This document shows positions 17,264-26,455 of a stretch of 64,000 bases of DNA, one piece after another. The stretch spans positions 1 through 64,000 of the forward strand of contig CAYPEK010000004.1 of the NCBI GenBank assembly GCA_964409645.1. Reading direction: 5' to 3'. A program made the position numbers and the translations under genes. The DNA is from CAYPEK01 sp964409645 (lineage in GTDB: Bacteria; UBP15; UBA6099). The notes below the pieces were generated by a model. The model made no database searches. It saw nothing but the letters and a program-made list of their open reading frames with translations, and was not told the origin of the DNA. The first letter of the stretch is position 1. The number at the start of each line of letters is the position of its first letter.

Positions 17264-20116
17264 TTATTTCGTCGTCATCGTGTAAACGCCGTCCCAATTT
17301 TCGCCGGGCGGGTTGATCTTGTACTCCTCGCACCTGCCTAGGAAGATTCTGCTCGGACCGTCGTTCGGTTCGGCTTCGAGCGCCAGCTTGAACTGAGCGA
17401 TCGCGTCGTCCCACTTCTGCGCGAGGTAGAGTTGCGTTCCGGTTACAAAATGCTTGCGGCAGGCTTCGAGGGTGGCCGTAAGTCCCTCGTCCGTGCGGCC
17501 CATCAGCTCGAACACTTCGACCGGTTCGTCGCGGCCCTTCACCCGTATCTTGTCTATCGAGCGGGCGATTATCTTGTCCTTCGCTTTCGCATACGTGAAT
17601 TCGCTTATCATCAGGCTGGTCTTGTATTGCTTGTTGGCGCCGAGAATACGGGACGCGAGGTTTACGGCGTCGCCCATGATCGTGTAGTTGAACCGCGTCT
17701 CGGAGCCCATGTTCCCGGCGATCATCATGCCGGAGTTGATGCCCACACTCGTGTGGATCGGCTTCTTTCCCTCGGCTTCCCATTTCTTGTAAAGTTCGAG
17801 AGTGGCCTTGCGCATCTCGAGCGCGGCGTAACAGTTCTTGACGGCGTTGTCCTCGTAGTAAATCGGTGCGCCGAAAACGGCCATTATTATGCTTCCCTCG
17901 TATTTGTCTAACATTCCGCTGTTATCGAAGATCGGATCGGTCATCGCTGTGAAGTATTCGTTGAGGCGGTCAACAAGTTCCTCCGGCGTCTCGGCGTCCT
18001 CGAGGCCCGGTCCGGACGCGAGCGCGAACATCGCCGACAGGTCCATCTTCTCGCCGCCGAGCTGCAACTTCTCCGGGTTTTGTATCAGCGTATCGACGAC
18101 CTCCGGGTTCACGTACGTCGAGAACATCGCCTTCATCCGTTTCGCTTCCTGTCCCTCCGTCATGAACCTGTATATAACTACGAATAGATACGTGAAAACA
18201 AGCGAAAGGATGATCGGAAACACGATGATCCAGAGCCGTGCATACGCAAAAAGAAGATACGCGATTATCGTGTAGGCCAGTATTATTCCGAACGTGACCG
18301 CAGCGCCCTTTGCCTGTTTGTACATGCCGCCGGAGTAACCCGCGACAACCGAAAGAGCAATAATCGTAAGGAAGAAAAACCAGAACGGCGTAGTGCGGAT
18401 AAACAACTGATTTACGATGGTGTTCACAAGGTTGCCGTGCATTCCGACGAGCGGGTAGCGCGGGTGGAACGGCATCGGGTTCAGGTCGTGCGTATCGGAA
18501 GCGGTTACGCCGGTGAGCGTGATTTTATTGTTGAAGAATTTCATTCGTTTCTTAACAGCGTCTATTTCCTTGTCCGAAAGGCCCCCCACCTGTTTCTGTT
18601 CCGCCTGCGTGAGCGTTTCCCCGCGGTCGAACTTATTCATAATGTTGTATATCACGGCATCGTCGTGAACGCGCCTGAAACTGCGGTGGACGAATGTGTT
18701 CGGCTGCATGTATGTGCCGGACCAGTTCACAAGCACCGTCCCGTCGTCGAGAAGCGGTATCGTCACATCGAATTTTTTCTTATCTCCCGGTTTTGTGCAG
18801 TTCTTCAGGACAATTTTGTTCTCGTAGAAAACAACGTCTTTCTTTTTAACGTCGAGATATCTCATCGCCAGCATCAGGTCGATATGAGGATAGAGCCTAC
18901 CCTCGAACACGACCACCGGCGCCGCCGCGCGTATGATTTCCGTGTACCATTTCAGTTCCGGCATGACGTATCCGTCGCCCGCCGAGAATTCGCCCACGGA
19001 TTTGATCGGCGACTCCATCGTCACTATGTTGACGTATTTCTTGAACAGCTTTTCCTTGGAAACTGGAGCATCCTTTCCTATATCGAATCCGAACGGGTAA
19101 TTTGCCTCTATGATGTTCTGATTGTATGCGTGCAACTTATCCCGTTCGTTTTTTATTGCTTCCCTTTCGACATCTGTAAACGGGAGAGCTTTTCTTCCGC
19201 CTTTCTCTTTCGCCTGCTCTAAAAGCCTGTCGTAATCCTCGACCTTCATGTTGCGGAGAGCGTAGTTGACGGCGACTTCTTCCTTGTTTTTCGTCTTCGC
19301 CCTGTCCGCCATGACAATCAGCTTCTGGAAAATTCCGTGGTAATGCGGATCGTACATTATCTGGCCGATCGTCACTGTCGTCCGTTCCGGCTTCGTCACA
19401 GTCTGCGCGAGATACACATTGCCAGCGTACTGGATCGCGTCGTGGAGTATCTTGTCCCTGTCGGGCGCGATTCCGGACGGATCTGAACTTTCGAACAAAG
19501 ATATTCCTTGTGAATTGAATTGATCGATCTGCGTCTGCATCGTTTTGTTGCCGGCGACTCCGAGCAGCTTGTTCTTCGCCGAATCGAGCGTCGGCAGTGT
19601 CGGCGGCAGCCTCAGTTCCTCACCCGCCTCGTAAAGTCCGTTCTTCACTTCGTCTATCGTCGCCTGATTTTCCTGAATCTGAGACGGCAGCTTATCGAAC
19701 GTGCCCGCTATTTCATTGTTTAGGATCGGCCCCGAAGGATCGAAGAAGAATATATCGAAGAATGTCCCCTTTGCTTTTGAGCCCGGCGTGCCGAGGCCGC
19801 GGATAATTTCCGCGTACAGCCTGCGGTCGAACGGCCACGGCTTCCATTCCCAGCTCTCGTCGTCGATGTCGAGCAGAACGAGATTCTGCGAGATGTTCTT
19901 CTGCGGCATCGCTCCCCTGATCCGGAAGCGCACGTCGTACGTCCAGTATTCCATCTTGTTGTAGAAGTCGTTGACAATCGAAAGCGTGCTGTTGGCCTTC
20001 ATCGTCTTGGTGTTGAACATAAGCCCGAAAATCACGGCCACCACTAAGCCTATCAACACGCCCATGATCGGGTTTCGTTTCTCAGGGCTTTTCGGGAGTC
20101 CCAGCGAAAATTTCAT
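17264..20116 (-). CDS. CHASE2 class III nucleotide cyclase, transition-state subunit (lacks both metal aspartates)
   Basis: Also 950 residues with the same order: TM1 (about 17-34), CHASE2 sensor (about 45-570, with FEGRLYPHIDLMLAMRYLDV), three TM segments (about 575-650), cyclase domain (about 690-870) and TPR-like tail. Asn819 and Arg823 (GDAVNLASR) and Lys738 are present. The metal site is gone: Leu699 aligns with the first Asp (MFALASG for FFSDIAG) and Ser742 with the second (KYEGSII for KYIGDAI). It should be inactive alone, yet the frame is open throughout, arguing against decay. It is the first gene of the pair, with GGAGGA before the ATG. I infer it pairs with the downstream cyclase. 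cAMP or cGMP specificity is unclear. Confidence 0.93.
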   Translation of the reverse strand: MKFSLGLPKSPEKRNPIMGVLIGLVVAVIFGLMFNTKTMKANSTLSIVNDFYNKMEYWTYDVRFRIRGAMPQKNISQNLVLLDIDDESWEWKPWPFDRRLYAEIIRGLGTPGSKAKGTFFDIFFFDPSGPILNNEIAGTFDKLPSQIQENQATIDEVKNGLYEAGEELRLPPTLPTLDSAKNKLLGVAGNKTMQTQIDQFNSQGISLFESSDPSGIAPDRDKILHDAIQYAGNVYLAQTVTKPERTTVTIGQIMYDPHYHGIFQKLIVMADRAKTKNKEEVAVNYALRNMKVEDYDRLLEQAKEKGGRKALPFTDVEREAIKNERDKLHAYNQNIIEANYPFGFDIGKDAPVSKEKLFKKYVNIVTMESPIKSVGEFSAGDGYVMPELKWYTEIIRAAAPVVVFEGRLYPHIDLMLAMRYLDVKKKDVVFYENKIVLKNCTKPGDKKKFDVTIPLLDDGTVLVNWSGTYMQPNTFVHRSFRRVHDDAVIYNIMNKFDRGETLTQAEQKQVGGLSDKEIDAVKKRMKFFNNKITLTGVTASDTHDLNPMPFHPRYPLVGMHGNLVNTIVNQLFIRTTPFWFFFLTIIALSVVAGYSGGMYKQAKGAAVTFGIILAYTIIAYLLFAYARLWIIVFPIILSLVFTYLFVVIYRFMTEGQEAKRMKAMFSTYVNPEVVDTLIQNPEKLQLGGEKMDLSAMFALASGPGLEDAETPEELVDRLNEYFTAMTDPIFDNSGMLDKYEGSIIMAVFGAPIYYEDNAVKNCYAALEMRKATLELYKKWEAEGKKPIHTSVGINSGMMIAGNMGSETRFNYTIMGDAVNLASRILGANKQYKTSLMISEFTYAKAKDKIIARSIDKIRVKGRDEPVEVFELMGRTDEGLTATLEACRKHFVTGTQLYLAQKWDDAIAQFKLALEAEPNDGPSRIFLGRCEEYKINPPGENWDGVYTMTTK

Positions 20117-20310
20117 TCCGAAATCCTCCTGCGCGGCAACCCGTTACGGCTACCGCCGCGCCGGGCCCCCACGAAATTTTCCGTCCAGTTCAATTCCGTA
20201 TCAGTATTATTTTCGAACCGGCTTTTATTATCACATAGAACACAGAATTTCCGCAATATAGAGAGGTTAAACTAAAGATGTGATTTAAGATTGGTTTTAT
20301 GATAACAGTT

Positions 20311-22395
20311 CTATCGATTCCTTACAAACAGATAAATAACTGGTGAATCGCCGACCTTTTCATTTCGATAACCTTCGAGCGGCAGGTTTTTCTTTTCGAA
20401 CACATCCGCGTCGTCCATCGCGACCACGAAAAAACTGTCGCCGAGCCAGCCCGCCGCCGGAGTCTCGATCTTTCCGCTCATCGAATAAAAACGTCCGATC
20501 CTGTCAACGAATCCGCCGCCCGCCGCCGGATGAGATATCTCCGCGTCCAAGGTGTCCCTGTCTCTCCTGTCGAAAGCATCCCACCCGTTCGCATCAAATA
20601 CAAACGGCAGATAATAAGAATACGGATAGATCACCACCGGGGTGTCGCGCAACTCCTGACTCGACACCACATCCCGCGCAACGGCGAACTGTTTTTTTGC
20701 GCGGCTCTCGCGGCTTTCCCTCAACACATCCCCGCCACTCCTGTTCAACACGAACAACGCCGCCGCTATCACTGCAACAGACACAGCCAACCGAACCGCG
20801 CGGCCGGAAATCCCGGAGCCCCCACGTTCCGCGCTCTTCAACACCGCCTCCGTCACAATCCCGGCAGAGACGAATACACACGGCAATGCAAAGAAAAAAT
20901 AATGGTCAATGTTTTTCAACACCCCTGCAAACATCAGTCCGGCCGTGGCGGACACCCCACACGCTGCGGATAAAATTATCGCGCCCCTGAAATCCTTTCT
21001 AAAAACAAATGCCGCCGCAAACAAAACACACGCCCCGGCCGCGTAAGCCCCCAGCGCTCCTGCCGATCCGGACGCCGGCAGCTCCGTTAAATGCCAGACC
21101 GCGGCTCGCAGCCCTAACGCCGAAGGAAGAATCAGCGCCGCCGCGAAAAGAATAAACCGCGCCATACCCGCCGCACCGCGCTTTTCGCGTATCAGCAAAA
21201 CCTCGTTCACCGCTGGACCGGCGAGAAGCGTCACGGTCAGCGGATTCGACAACACCATGCACGACGCGAACAAGTCGAATAGGAAATACCTGCCGGGCTT
21301 CGGGTCGCGGGCTATCCCGTCATACAGCAGAAGAGCTCCCGAGGATAAGAACATGAACAGCGCATACCCCCTGATGTCCTGAATCGAATAATTTACATAA
21401 ATCATCGAAGGTATGATCGCCGCTATCCACGCAACGCTCTTTCTCACATGCTTCGCAAGAAGCGCGTAAGTGAAACACGCCGCGAGCGCCGCGAACACCA
21501 GCGAGATGCCGCGAATGACAGCGAAGCTTTTTGCTTTAACGAGAAAAAGAAGGAGCGTGCGATTGAGCAGCGCCGGCATCCCCGGGTCTCCGAAGATGTA
21601 CACGGCCTTCAGGTCGAAATTCTCCACCGGCCACTTGGCAAACCCGGGGAGAACCGCCAGATCGTCCAACGAACAGAAAGACCACAGAGTACTTTTATAC
21701 ATGCCCGCGAACACAAGCAACATAAAAGCCGCGAACAAAAAATCGTACAAGCGGCCCTTTCCGCCTCCCGGGACGGGAAGCATCCGTACTCCCGCGATGC
21801 CTTTTGAATCGTTTTTCGGCTTATTGAACAGATGCGCCAAATCCATCGCAAGCAGCAAAACGATAAAGAAAATAATTATCGAAACCAGCCACCTGAAATT
21901 CGCCGCAAGAAATGAGGCTGCCTCGGCTGTCCACTTTTTCGACCCCGAGAAATTCTCCTGCTGTGCCTCAATTCCCTTAACATATCCGATTATTCCTCTA
22001 AGGATTTTCTCATTTCGGGAACTGATGTCTCCACTGGCGCGATACGAAATATTATATTTCTTCGTCCGTTCGTAGCACGGCTTTTCTGCATCCGCCGGCA
22101 TGAAATTCACCACCAGCGAATCGCCGCCGGGACCTGACAGCGACATCTCCTCCGCGCCGTCTTCATACTTTTTCTCCTCGGACAAACGCCATCCATCCGC
22201 CCCGCCCGTGCCAAGATACTCCTTCACCATATCCGCAGCTTCCGGCATGCGGCCGGACGCACTCCCGGCCTCCGGAAAAACCGGCAGCTTTGTCGCGCAC
22301 GCATACAAAACTAGAAGCGCCGCCGCAACCACAATAATAAAACCGACGCCTCCCGGCCTCTTTCCACTCTTTCCGCTTCTTCCGGAACTCGCCAT
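20311..22395 (-). CDS. Multi-pass membrane protein, probable GT-C glycosyltransferase
   Basis: 694 residues. An N-terminal TM (GFIIVVAAALLVLYACATKL), an extracytoplasmic segment of about 120 residues, then about ten hydrophobic helices from residue 165 on, and a soluble C-terminal domain. The motif SLDDLAVLPGFAKW after the third TM recalls the acidic first-loop motif of GT-C (PMT/ArnT-like) transferases that use lipid-linked sugars, but I cannot identify the family firmly. A GAGGGG ribosome site precedes the ATG and a TATAAT lies about 25 bases upstream. It diverges from the DUF4432 gene. Confidence 0.65.
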   Translation of the reverse strand: MASSGRSGKSGKRPGGVGFIIVVAAALLVLYACATKLPVFPEAGSASGRMPEAADMVKEYLGTGGADGWRLSEEKKYEDGAEEMSLSGPGGDSLVVNFMPADAEKPCYERTKKYNISYRASGDISSRNEKILRGIIGYVKGIEAQQENFSGSKKWTAEAASFLAANFRWLVSIIIFFIVLLLAMDLAHLFNKPKNDSKGIAGVRMLPVPGGGKGRLYDFLFAAFMLLVFAGMYKSTLWSFCSLDDLAVLPGFAKWPVENFDLKAVYIFGDPGMPALLNRTLLLFLVKAKSFAVIRGISLVFAALAACFTYALLAKHVRKSVAWIAAIIPSMIYVNYSIQDIRGYALFMFLSSGALLLYDGIARDPKPGRYFLFDLFASCMVLSNPLTVTLLAGPAVNEVLLIREKRGAAGMARFILFAAALILPSALGLRAAVWHLTELPASGSAGALGAYAAGACVLFAAAFVFRKDFRGAIILSAACGVSATAGLMFAGVLKNIDHYFFFALPCVFVSAGIVTEAVLKSAERGGSGISGRAVRLAVSVAVIAAALFVLNRSGGDVLRESRESRAKKQFAVARDVVSSQELRDTPVVIYPYSYYLPFVFDANGWDAFDRRDRDTLDAEISHPAAGGGFVDRIGRFYSMSGKIETPAAGWLGDSFFVVAMDDADVFEKKNLPLEGYRNEKVGDSPVIYLFVRNR

Positions 22396-22559
22396 TCATT
22401 CCCCTCAAAACCGCTTTATTATACATTATTTGACTCCGGGTTTGCAGAATCGGCGCCGTGCGAAGAACGGCCATTTCAGCCTCAGGCCTTGTCTGCCGCA
22501 GCCCGCGCGGTAGAATCTTATTCATACACGGCACGGAGGCCATTACCGTTGGAGGCGAC

Positions 22560-23642
22560 ATGAGTTACATTCACGACAGAAACTGGGGATGCAGAATATC
22601 CGCTGATCACACTTTCCGAGGACTGCGCACCCTCGTCATGGAAAACGAGCTGTTGCGCATCAGCATACTGCTCGATAAAGGCACGGACGTTTACGAATTC
22701 CTGTACAAGCCCTACGACATCGACTTTATGTGGCGCGGACCTCAGCAGCTTCGCGACCCGAGGACATTCGTCTCCACCGGCCCGCGCGACAACGGTTACT
22801 TTCAGGACTTCTACCACGGCGGATGGCAGGAGATATTTCCCAACGGCGGCGTTCACCTCACCTACAAGGGCGCCGAACTCGGCCAGCACGGCGAAGTGTC
22901 CCTCATGCCGTGGGAATGCGCTATCGTCGCCGACCGCGAGGACGAAGTTGCCGCAAAGATGTGGGTGCGCACCTGCCGCACTCCTTTCTACCTCGAAAAA
23001 ACGCTGCGCCTGAAATCCGGCACGGCCGCGCTGTTCATCGAGGAACGGGTCGTCAACGAGGGCGACGAGGAGATGGAATTCATGTGGGGCCACCACCCCG
23101 CGTTCGGGGCGAATATCCTCGACTCCTCATGCCGCATCGACATCCCGGCTACCCGCGTCGAAGTGCAGGAGCCGCTGTTCTGCGAAACAAGCCGCCTCAC
23201 GCCCGGCGCATCGTTCGATTCGTTTCCGATTATTAAGGACTCGGAAGGCCGCGACTTCGACCTCTCCGCCGTCCCGCCCCCGGAGGCGAAAACAAGCGAG
23301 ATGTGCTACCTCCTCGGACTGAAGGAAGGCTGGTACGGCTTGACAAACGGCAACCGCAAGGTCGGCGTCGGAATGTGTTGGGACAAAAAGGTTTTCCCGG
23401 TGGTCTGGCTGTGGGAGGTATTTCGCGGCAACCACGGATACCCTTGGTACGGCAGGACTTACAACCTCGCGCTCGAACCGTGGACGAGCTGGCCCGGCGG
23501 GATGTCCAACGCGCTCGCCAGAGGAACAACGGCGAAACTCGGCCCGCGACAGTCGGTGGAAACCTCGCTTCTGATGACGGCGTACGACGGAATCTCGCGT
23601 GTCACGAAAATACACCCCGACGGGAAGGTCGAAGGCAAATAG
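22560..23642 (+). CDS. DUF4432 family protein (aldose-1-epimerase/mutarotase fold)
   Basis: 360 residues from the ATG at 22560, preceded by TTGGAGG. The pattern matches DUF4432: MENELLRISILLDKGTDVYEFLYKP, YHGGWQEIFPNGG, EFMWGHHPAFGANIL, and WLWEVFRGNHGYPWYGRTYNLALEPWTSWPGG. The fold is the beta-sandwich of aldose 1-epimerases, and the family is associated with carbohydrate metabolism; the substrate is unknown. The His pair in the WGHHPAF segment lies where mutarotases place catalytic histidines. The TrmJ-like gene follows 45 bp downstream. Confidence 0.8.
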   Translation: MSYIHDRNWGCRISADHTFRGLRTLVMENELLRISILLDKGTDVYEFLYKPYDIDFMWRGPQQLRDPRTFVSTGPRDNGYFQDFYHGGWQEIFPNGGVHLTYKGAELGQHGEVSLMPWECAIVADREDEVAAKMWVRTCRTPFYLEKTLRLKSGTAALFIEERVVNEGDEEMEFMWGHHPAFGANILDSSCRIDIPATRVEVQEPLFCETSRLTPGASFDSFPIIKDSEGRDFDLSAVPPPEAKTSEMCYLLGLKEGWYGLTNGNRKVGVGMCWDKKVFPVVWLWEVFRGNHGYPWYGRTYNLALEPWTSWPGGMSNALARGTTAKLGPRQSVETSLLMTAYDGISRVTKIHPDGKVEGK

Positions 23643-23687
23643 GCCGCGGCCGGACTTTGTCGGGCGCAACGACCGGATTTCTCTGCT

Positions 23688-24437
23688 ATGGACGAACCGA
23701 AACCCGGATATCGTGAATTCAAACAACTCGCGGACCGCACAACTGTTGTGCTGGTCAGCACCCGGTATGGCGGCAACATCGGCGCCGTGGCGCGCGCGAT
23801 GCACAACTTCGGGTTCGCCCGCCTTCGGCTGGTCTCGCCCCGAGGAGGCATCGACGAGGACGCCCGCAGGCTCGCCGTATATTCCGGAGAAATCCTCGAC
23901 CGCACGGAGATATACGATACGTTCGAAACCGCGATCGCCGGAGCGGACATCATCGCCGGCACGACACGCCGGATGGGCAGGCGACGCGGGCGCTTCTTCA
24001 GGCCGCCGCAATTCGCCGGCGAGATGCTCGGCCTGCCGTCCGATAAAAACGTAGCGCTTGTATTCGGCGCGGAGGACACTGGCCTCACAAACGAGCAGCT
24101 CGACCTCTGTAACCGCCTCGTCACTATCCCAACCGCTTCGGAATTCGATTCGCTGAACCTCTCCCACGCAGCCGCAGTCGTCCTGTATGAAATCAGCCGT
24201 TGCTTCGATTTCTCGCCTCGTGAAAAAGCGGAGCGCGAGCGCGGTGTGGAGGAGTTGCTGATACACTTTGAACAGTCGCTGAGAGCGGCGCGTTTCCTGC
24301 CGCCGGAAGGTGACCCTCTGCGGGTCATGCTGAGTCTGCGCGGGATGCTCTCTCAGGCGGGATGGTCCCGGCGCGAAACAGAACTCATGCACGCCATTCT
24401 CCAACGCTTCGAGCGGGCTATGGATGAAAACAAATAG
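23688..24437 (+). CDS. tRNA/rRNA 2'-O-methyltransferase, TrmJ-like SPOUT family
   Basis: 249 residues with the three SPOUT knot motifs: VLVSTRYGGNIGAVARAMHNFG, ALVFGAEDTGLTNEQLDLC, and PTASEFDSLNLSHAAAVVLYE. The arrangement with an N-terminal catalytic knot and an ~80-residue helical C-terminal tail fits TrmJ, which methylates the ribose at tRNA position 32, rather than TrmH or TrmL. SAM-dependent and cytoplasmic. Length is typical. The trmJ symbol is not assigned because paralogous group-1 enzymes look alike. Confidence 0.88.
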   Translation: MDEPKPGYREFKQLADRTTVVLVSTRYGGNIGAVARAMHNFGFARLRLVSPRGGIDEDARRLAVYSGEILDRTEIYDTFETAIAGADIIAGTTRRMGRRRGRFFRPPQFAGEMLGLPSDKNVALVFGAEDTGLTNEQLDLCNRLVTIPTASEFDSLNLSHAAAVVLYEISRCFDFSPREKAERERGVEELLIHFEQSLRAARFLPPEGDPLRVMLSLRGMLSQAGWSRRETELMHAILQRFERAMDENK

Positions 24438-24487
24438 CTTCGCCTGAACCGGCGATCGATCCCTACTATTTTCAGATACAGTTTTTA

Positions 24488-26278
24488 TTAACGGAAATTA
24501 GAAGCTACGTCGAAGAAGAAATCGTTGCCTTCAGTCATCCAGCCGAGATTCACCTGCGTCCCGTACACCATATATGTCATGTTGAAATTTTTGTTGTCGA
24601 AACGCTGGTCTTCCGTGTCATAAATGAGGCTGGACCATAAGCGGCACTTCTTGCTGAACGTGTAGTCGAGCGTCGTGTTGAGTTCGCCGATTTTCGATGT
24701 GCGCAGACTATACGCCGACCCGACGCTCATGTTCCAGCGCGACGAATGGGACATCGAAACCGAAGCGGAAAGCGACTGGTCCGCGCTCGCGCTTCCGGCG
24801 CTGCGCCCCGCGCGCGTGTTGTAACTGAAGTTGAACAGCTTCCCTCTGCCCATTTTGTAGTTGTAACGCACCGACACGCTGTTCGATATGCGCGCTGTGC
24901 CCTCGGAGGCCATTCCGATACCTGACGAAACCGACAGGTTGACCATCGACTTATTGGTTATGTTTATCCCGGACCTGAACGCGCTCACTCCAACGAAAGC
25001 GCTGTTCTCCGAATCCTGATACTTGTTATTGGTCAGATCCGCATGTGCGTTCATATTCCAGCCGAGCTTGCGGCTTTTCCCTATGTAGCGCGTTCCCCTG
25101 TCGAGACTCACTATCGCGTTCACGTTCGAGATGCCGCTCGAACTCAGGCGGCTCGTGTGCAGGTATCCGCGTATTGAATTCTTGTTCCACCTCGTGTTGC
25201 CGCTGAGCTGAAAATCAAGCTGCCCCGTGTGGGAGAAAGACATGTTGGCCATCGTGGACCGCGCGGTGCCGCTGTGTCTCGAAAGCGACAGCGCGTAGCC
25301 GGCCGTCCCTGAAAGCAGGTTTGATATCGACAACCCTCCGCCGACTCTTTCTCCGAGCTTGAACGCTTGCTTTACGCTCGCCTTGTACTGGCTCGGCGAA
25401 TCCGCGTCATAAACAACGTCGAAGAACCCCTGTTTGCCTTTCGTCTCTTTATATCTGACGCTGGTGCCTATGCCCCAGTTCGTGTTGGAGCTGTATCTTA
25501 TGTTCGTCAGACGCCAGTTGCCGGGCGTCACCTTTTTGCTCGTGTTCGTATAGTACGGCAGGCTGATAACCTTGTTCCCCTTGACCCAGAGTTTCGCCTG
25601 CCACGCTTCGTATTGGTCCGCGGGCGACACCCTAAGCCTCGTCGCCGTCACCGCGTTCGTCGTTATCTCCGGCTCGTCGTAGAGGAACGTTCCCTCGCCT
25701 ATCACCGGTAAGTCCGACATCTCCTGCAGAGCCTCGCCCTGAAGGTAAATGCGCTTTGTGGCCTTCCGCGTCTGAATCAGTTCGCCCGCCATCCGTTCGA
25801 TGTCAAATCGCAACTGATCTCCCTCGAACGTCCTGATCCCGGAATTCTCCCGGCTCTTTATCTCCTCTTTCAGCCGTTCGTCTGCTTCTTCGGCCATCGT
25901 CTGCTCCGTGCCGCCCACCCCGAGCACCTGCGTCGAACTCGTCGTCGTGCTCTCGGAAGTCGCCATCGTCGTCATTATCACGCTGCTTTCCGCGTACAGA
26001 ATATGGCTCTTCACATCCACACGAATCGTTTTCGCCTGAAAACGAATTTTCTTATACATGAATTCGGACTGGCCTTCGCAATAAACAATCTTCTTATCAA
26101 TATCCAGCAGGATGTAATTCGAATTAAGTGTGTACGGGGTGTTGATCGCATCCGCCCGGCAGGCACAGAAAAGCACCGCTGCACATACGAATACAAGCAG
26201 CCTTGCCGCCGCGCCCGCCCCCGCGGTTGTTATTCTTTTTCTGTTCGCTCTTCCGGCCATTCGTCTATTTCTGTGCAT
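24488..26278 (-). CDS. LptD/OstA-like outer-membrane protein
   Basis: 596 residues. After a signal peptide (hydrophobic run ending in CRADA) comes an OstA/LptA-like domain (YILLDIDKKIVYCEGQ, RFQAKTIRVDVKSHILYAES). The following ~400 residues have alternating polar and hydrophobic strands with repeated small residues (YALSLSRHSG, LGWNMNAHADLTNN), typical of a beta-barrel. LptD inserts lipopolysaccharide into the outer leaflet with LptE. This protein is shorter than classic LptD (about 750-800) and an LPS-export role is inferred. A start six codons further in (26260) is possible; neither has a clear ribosome site. It supports a diderm envelope. Confidence 0.75.
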   Translation of the reverse strand: MHRNRRMAGRANRKRITTAGAGAAARLLVFVCAAVLFCACRADAINTPYTLNSNYILLDIDKKIVYCEGQSEFMYKKIRFQAKTIRVDVKSHILYAESSVIMTTMATSESTTTSSTQVLGVGGTEQTMAEEADERLKEEIKSRENSGIRTFEGDQLRFDIERMAGELIQTRKATKRIYLQGEALQEMSDLPVIGEGTFLYDEPEITTNAVTATRLRVSPADQYEAWQAKLWVKGNKVISLPYYTNTSKKVTPGNWRLTNIRYSSNTNWGIGTSVRYKETKGKQGFFDVVYDADSPSQYKASVKQAFKLGERVGGGLSISNLLSGTAGYALSLSRHSGTARSTMANMSFSHTGQLDFQLSGNTRWNKNSIRGYLHTSRLSSSGISNVNAIVSLDRGTRYIGKSRKLGWNMNAHADLTNNKYQDSENSAFVGVSAFRSGINITNKSMVNLSVSSGIGMASEGTARISNSVSVRYNYKMGRGKLFNFSYNTRAGRSAGSASADQSLSASVSMSHSSRWNMSVGSAYSLRTSKIGELNTTLDYTFSKKCRLWSSLIYDTEDQRFDNKNFNMTYMVYGTQVNLGWMTEGNDFFFDVASNFR

Positions 26279-26455
26279 ACAACATAAACTAACGGTTTTT
26301 CCGGCTCATTTATATTGTACCCGAAACACAGCACGGCTAATCGCGCCGTGCTCCTTCCGGCCCCTGAATTTTATCATAAACAACCGCTTCTTACTATTAT
26401 TTTAAATTTAAATGTGTATATATGGCCCCGGACAGACGGAGCTCTTTCCACCAAT

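Noticed and set aside
17264..20116. Treating the metal-less cyclase as a pseudogene
   Set aside because: The 950-codon frame is uninterrupted, all other fold motifs are conserved, and the losses are reciprocal to the neighbour.
23127..24404. 425-codon frame on the minus strand
   Set aside because: Antisense to the DUF4432 and TrmJ-like genes, both with intact family motifs; a shadow of GC-rich codon bias.
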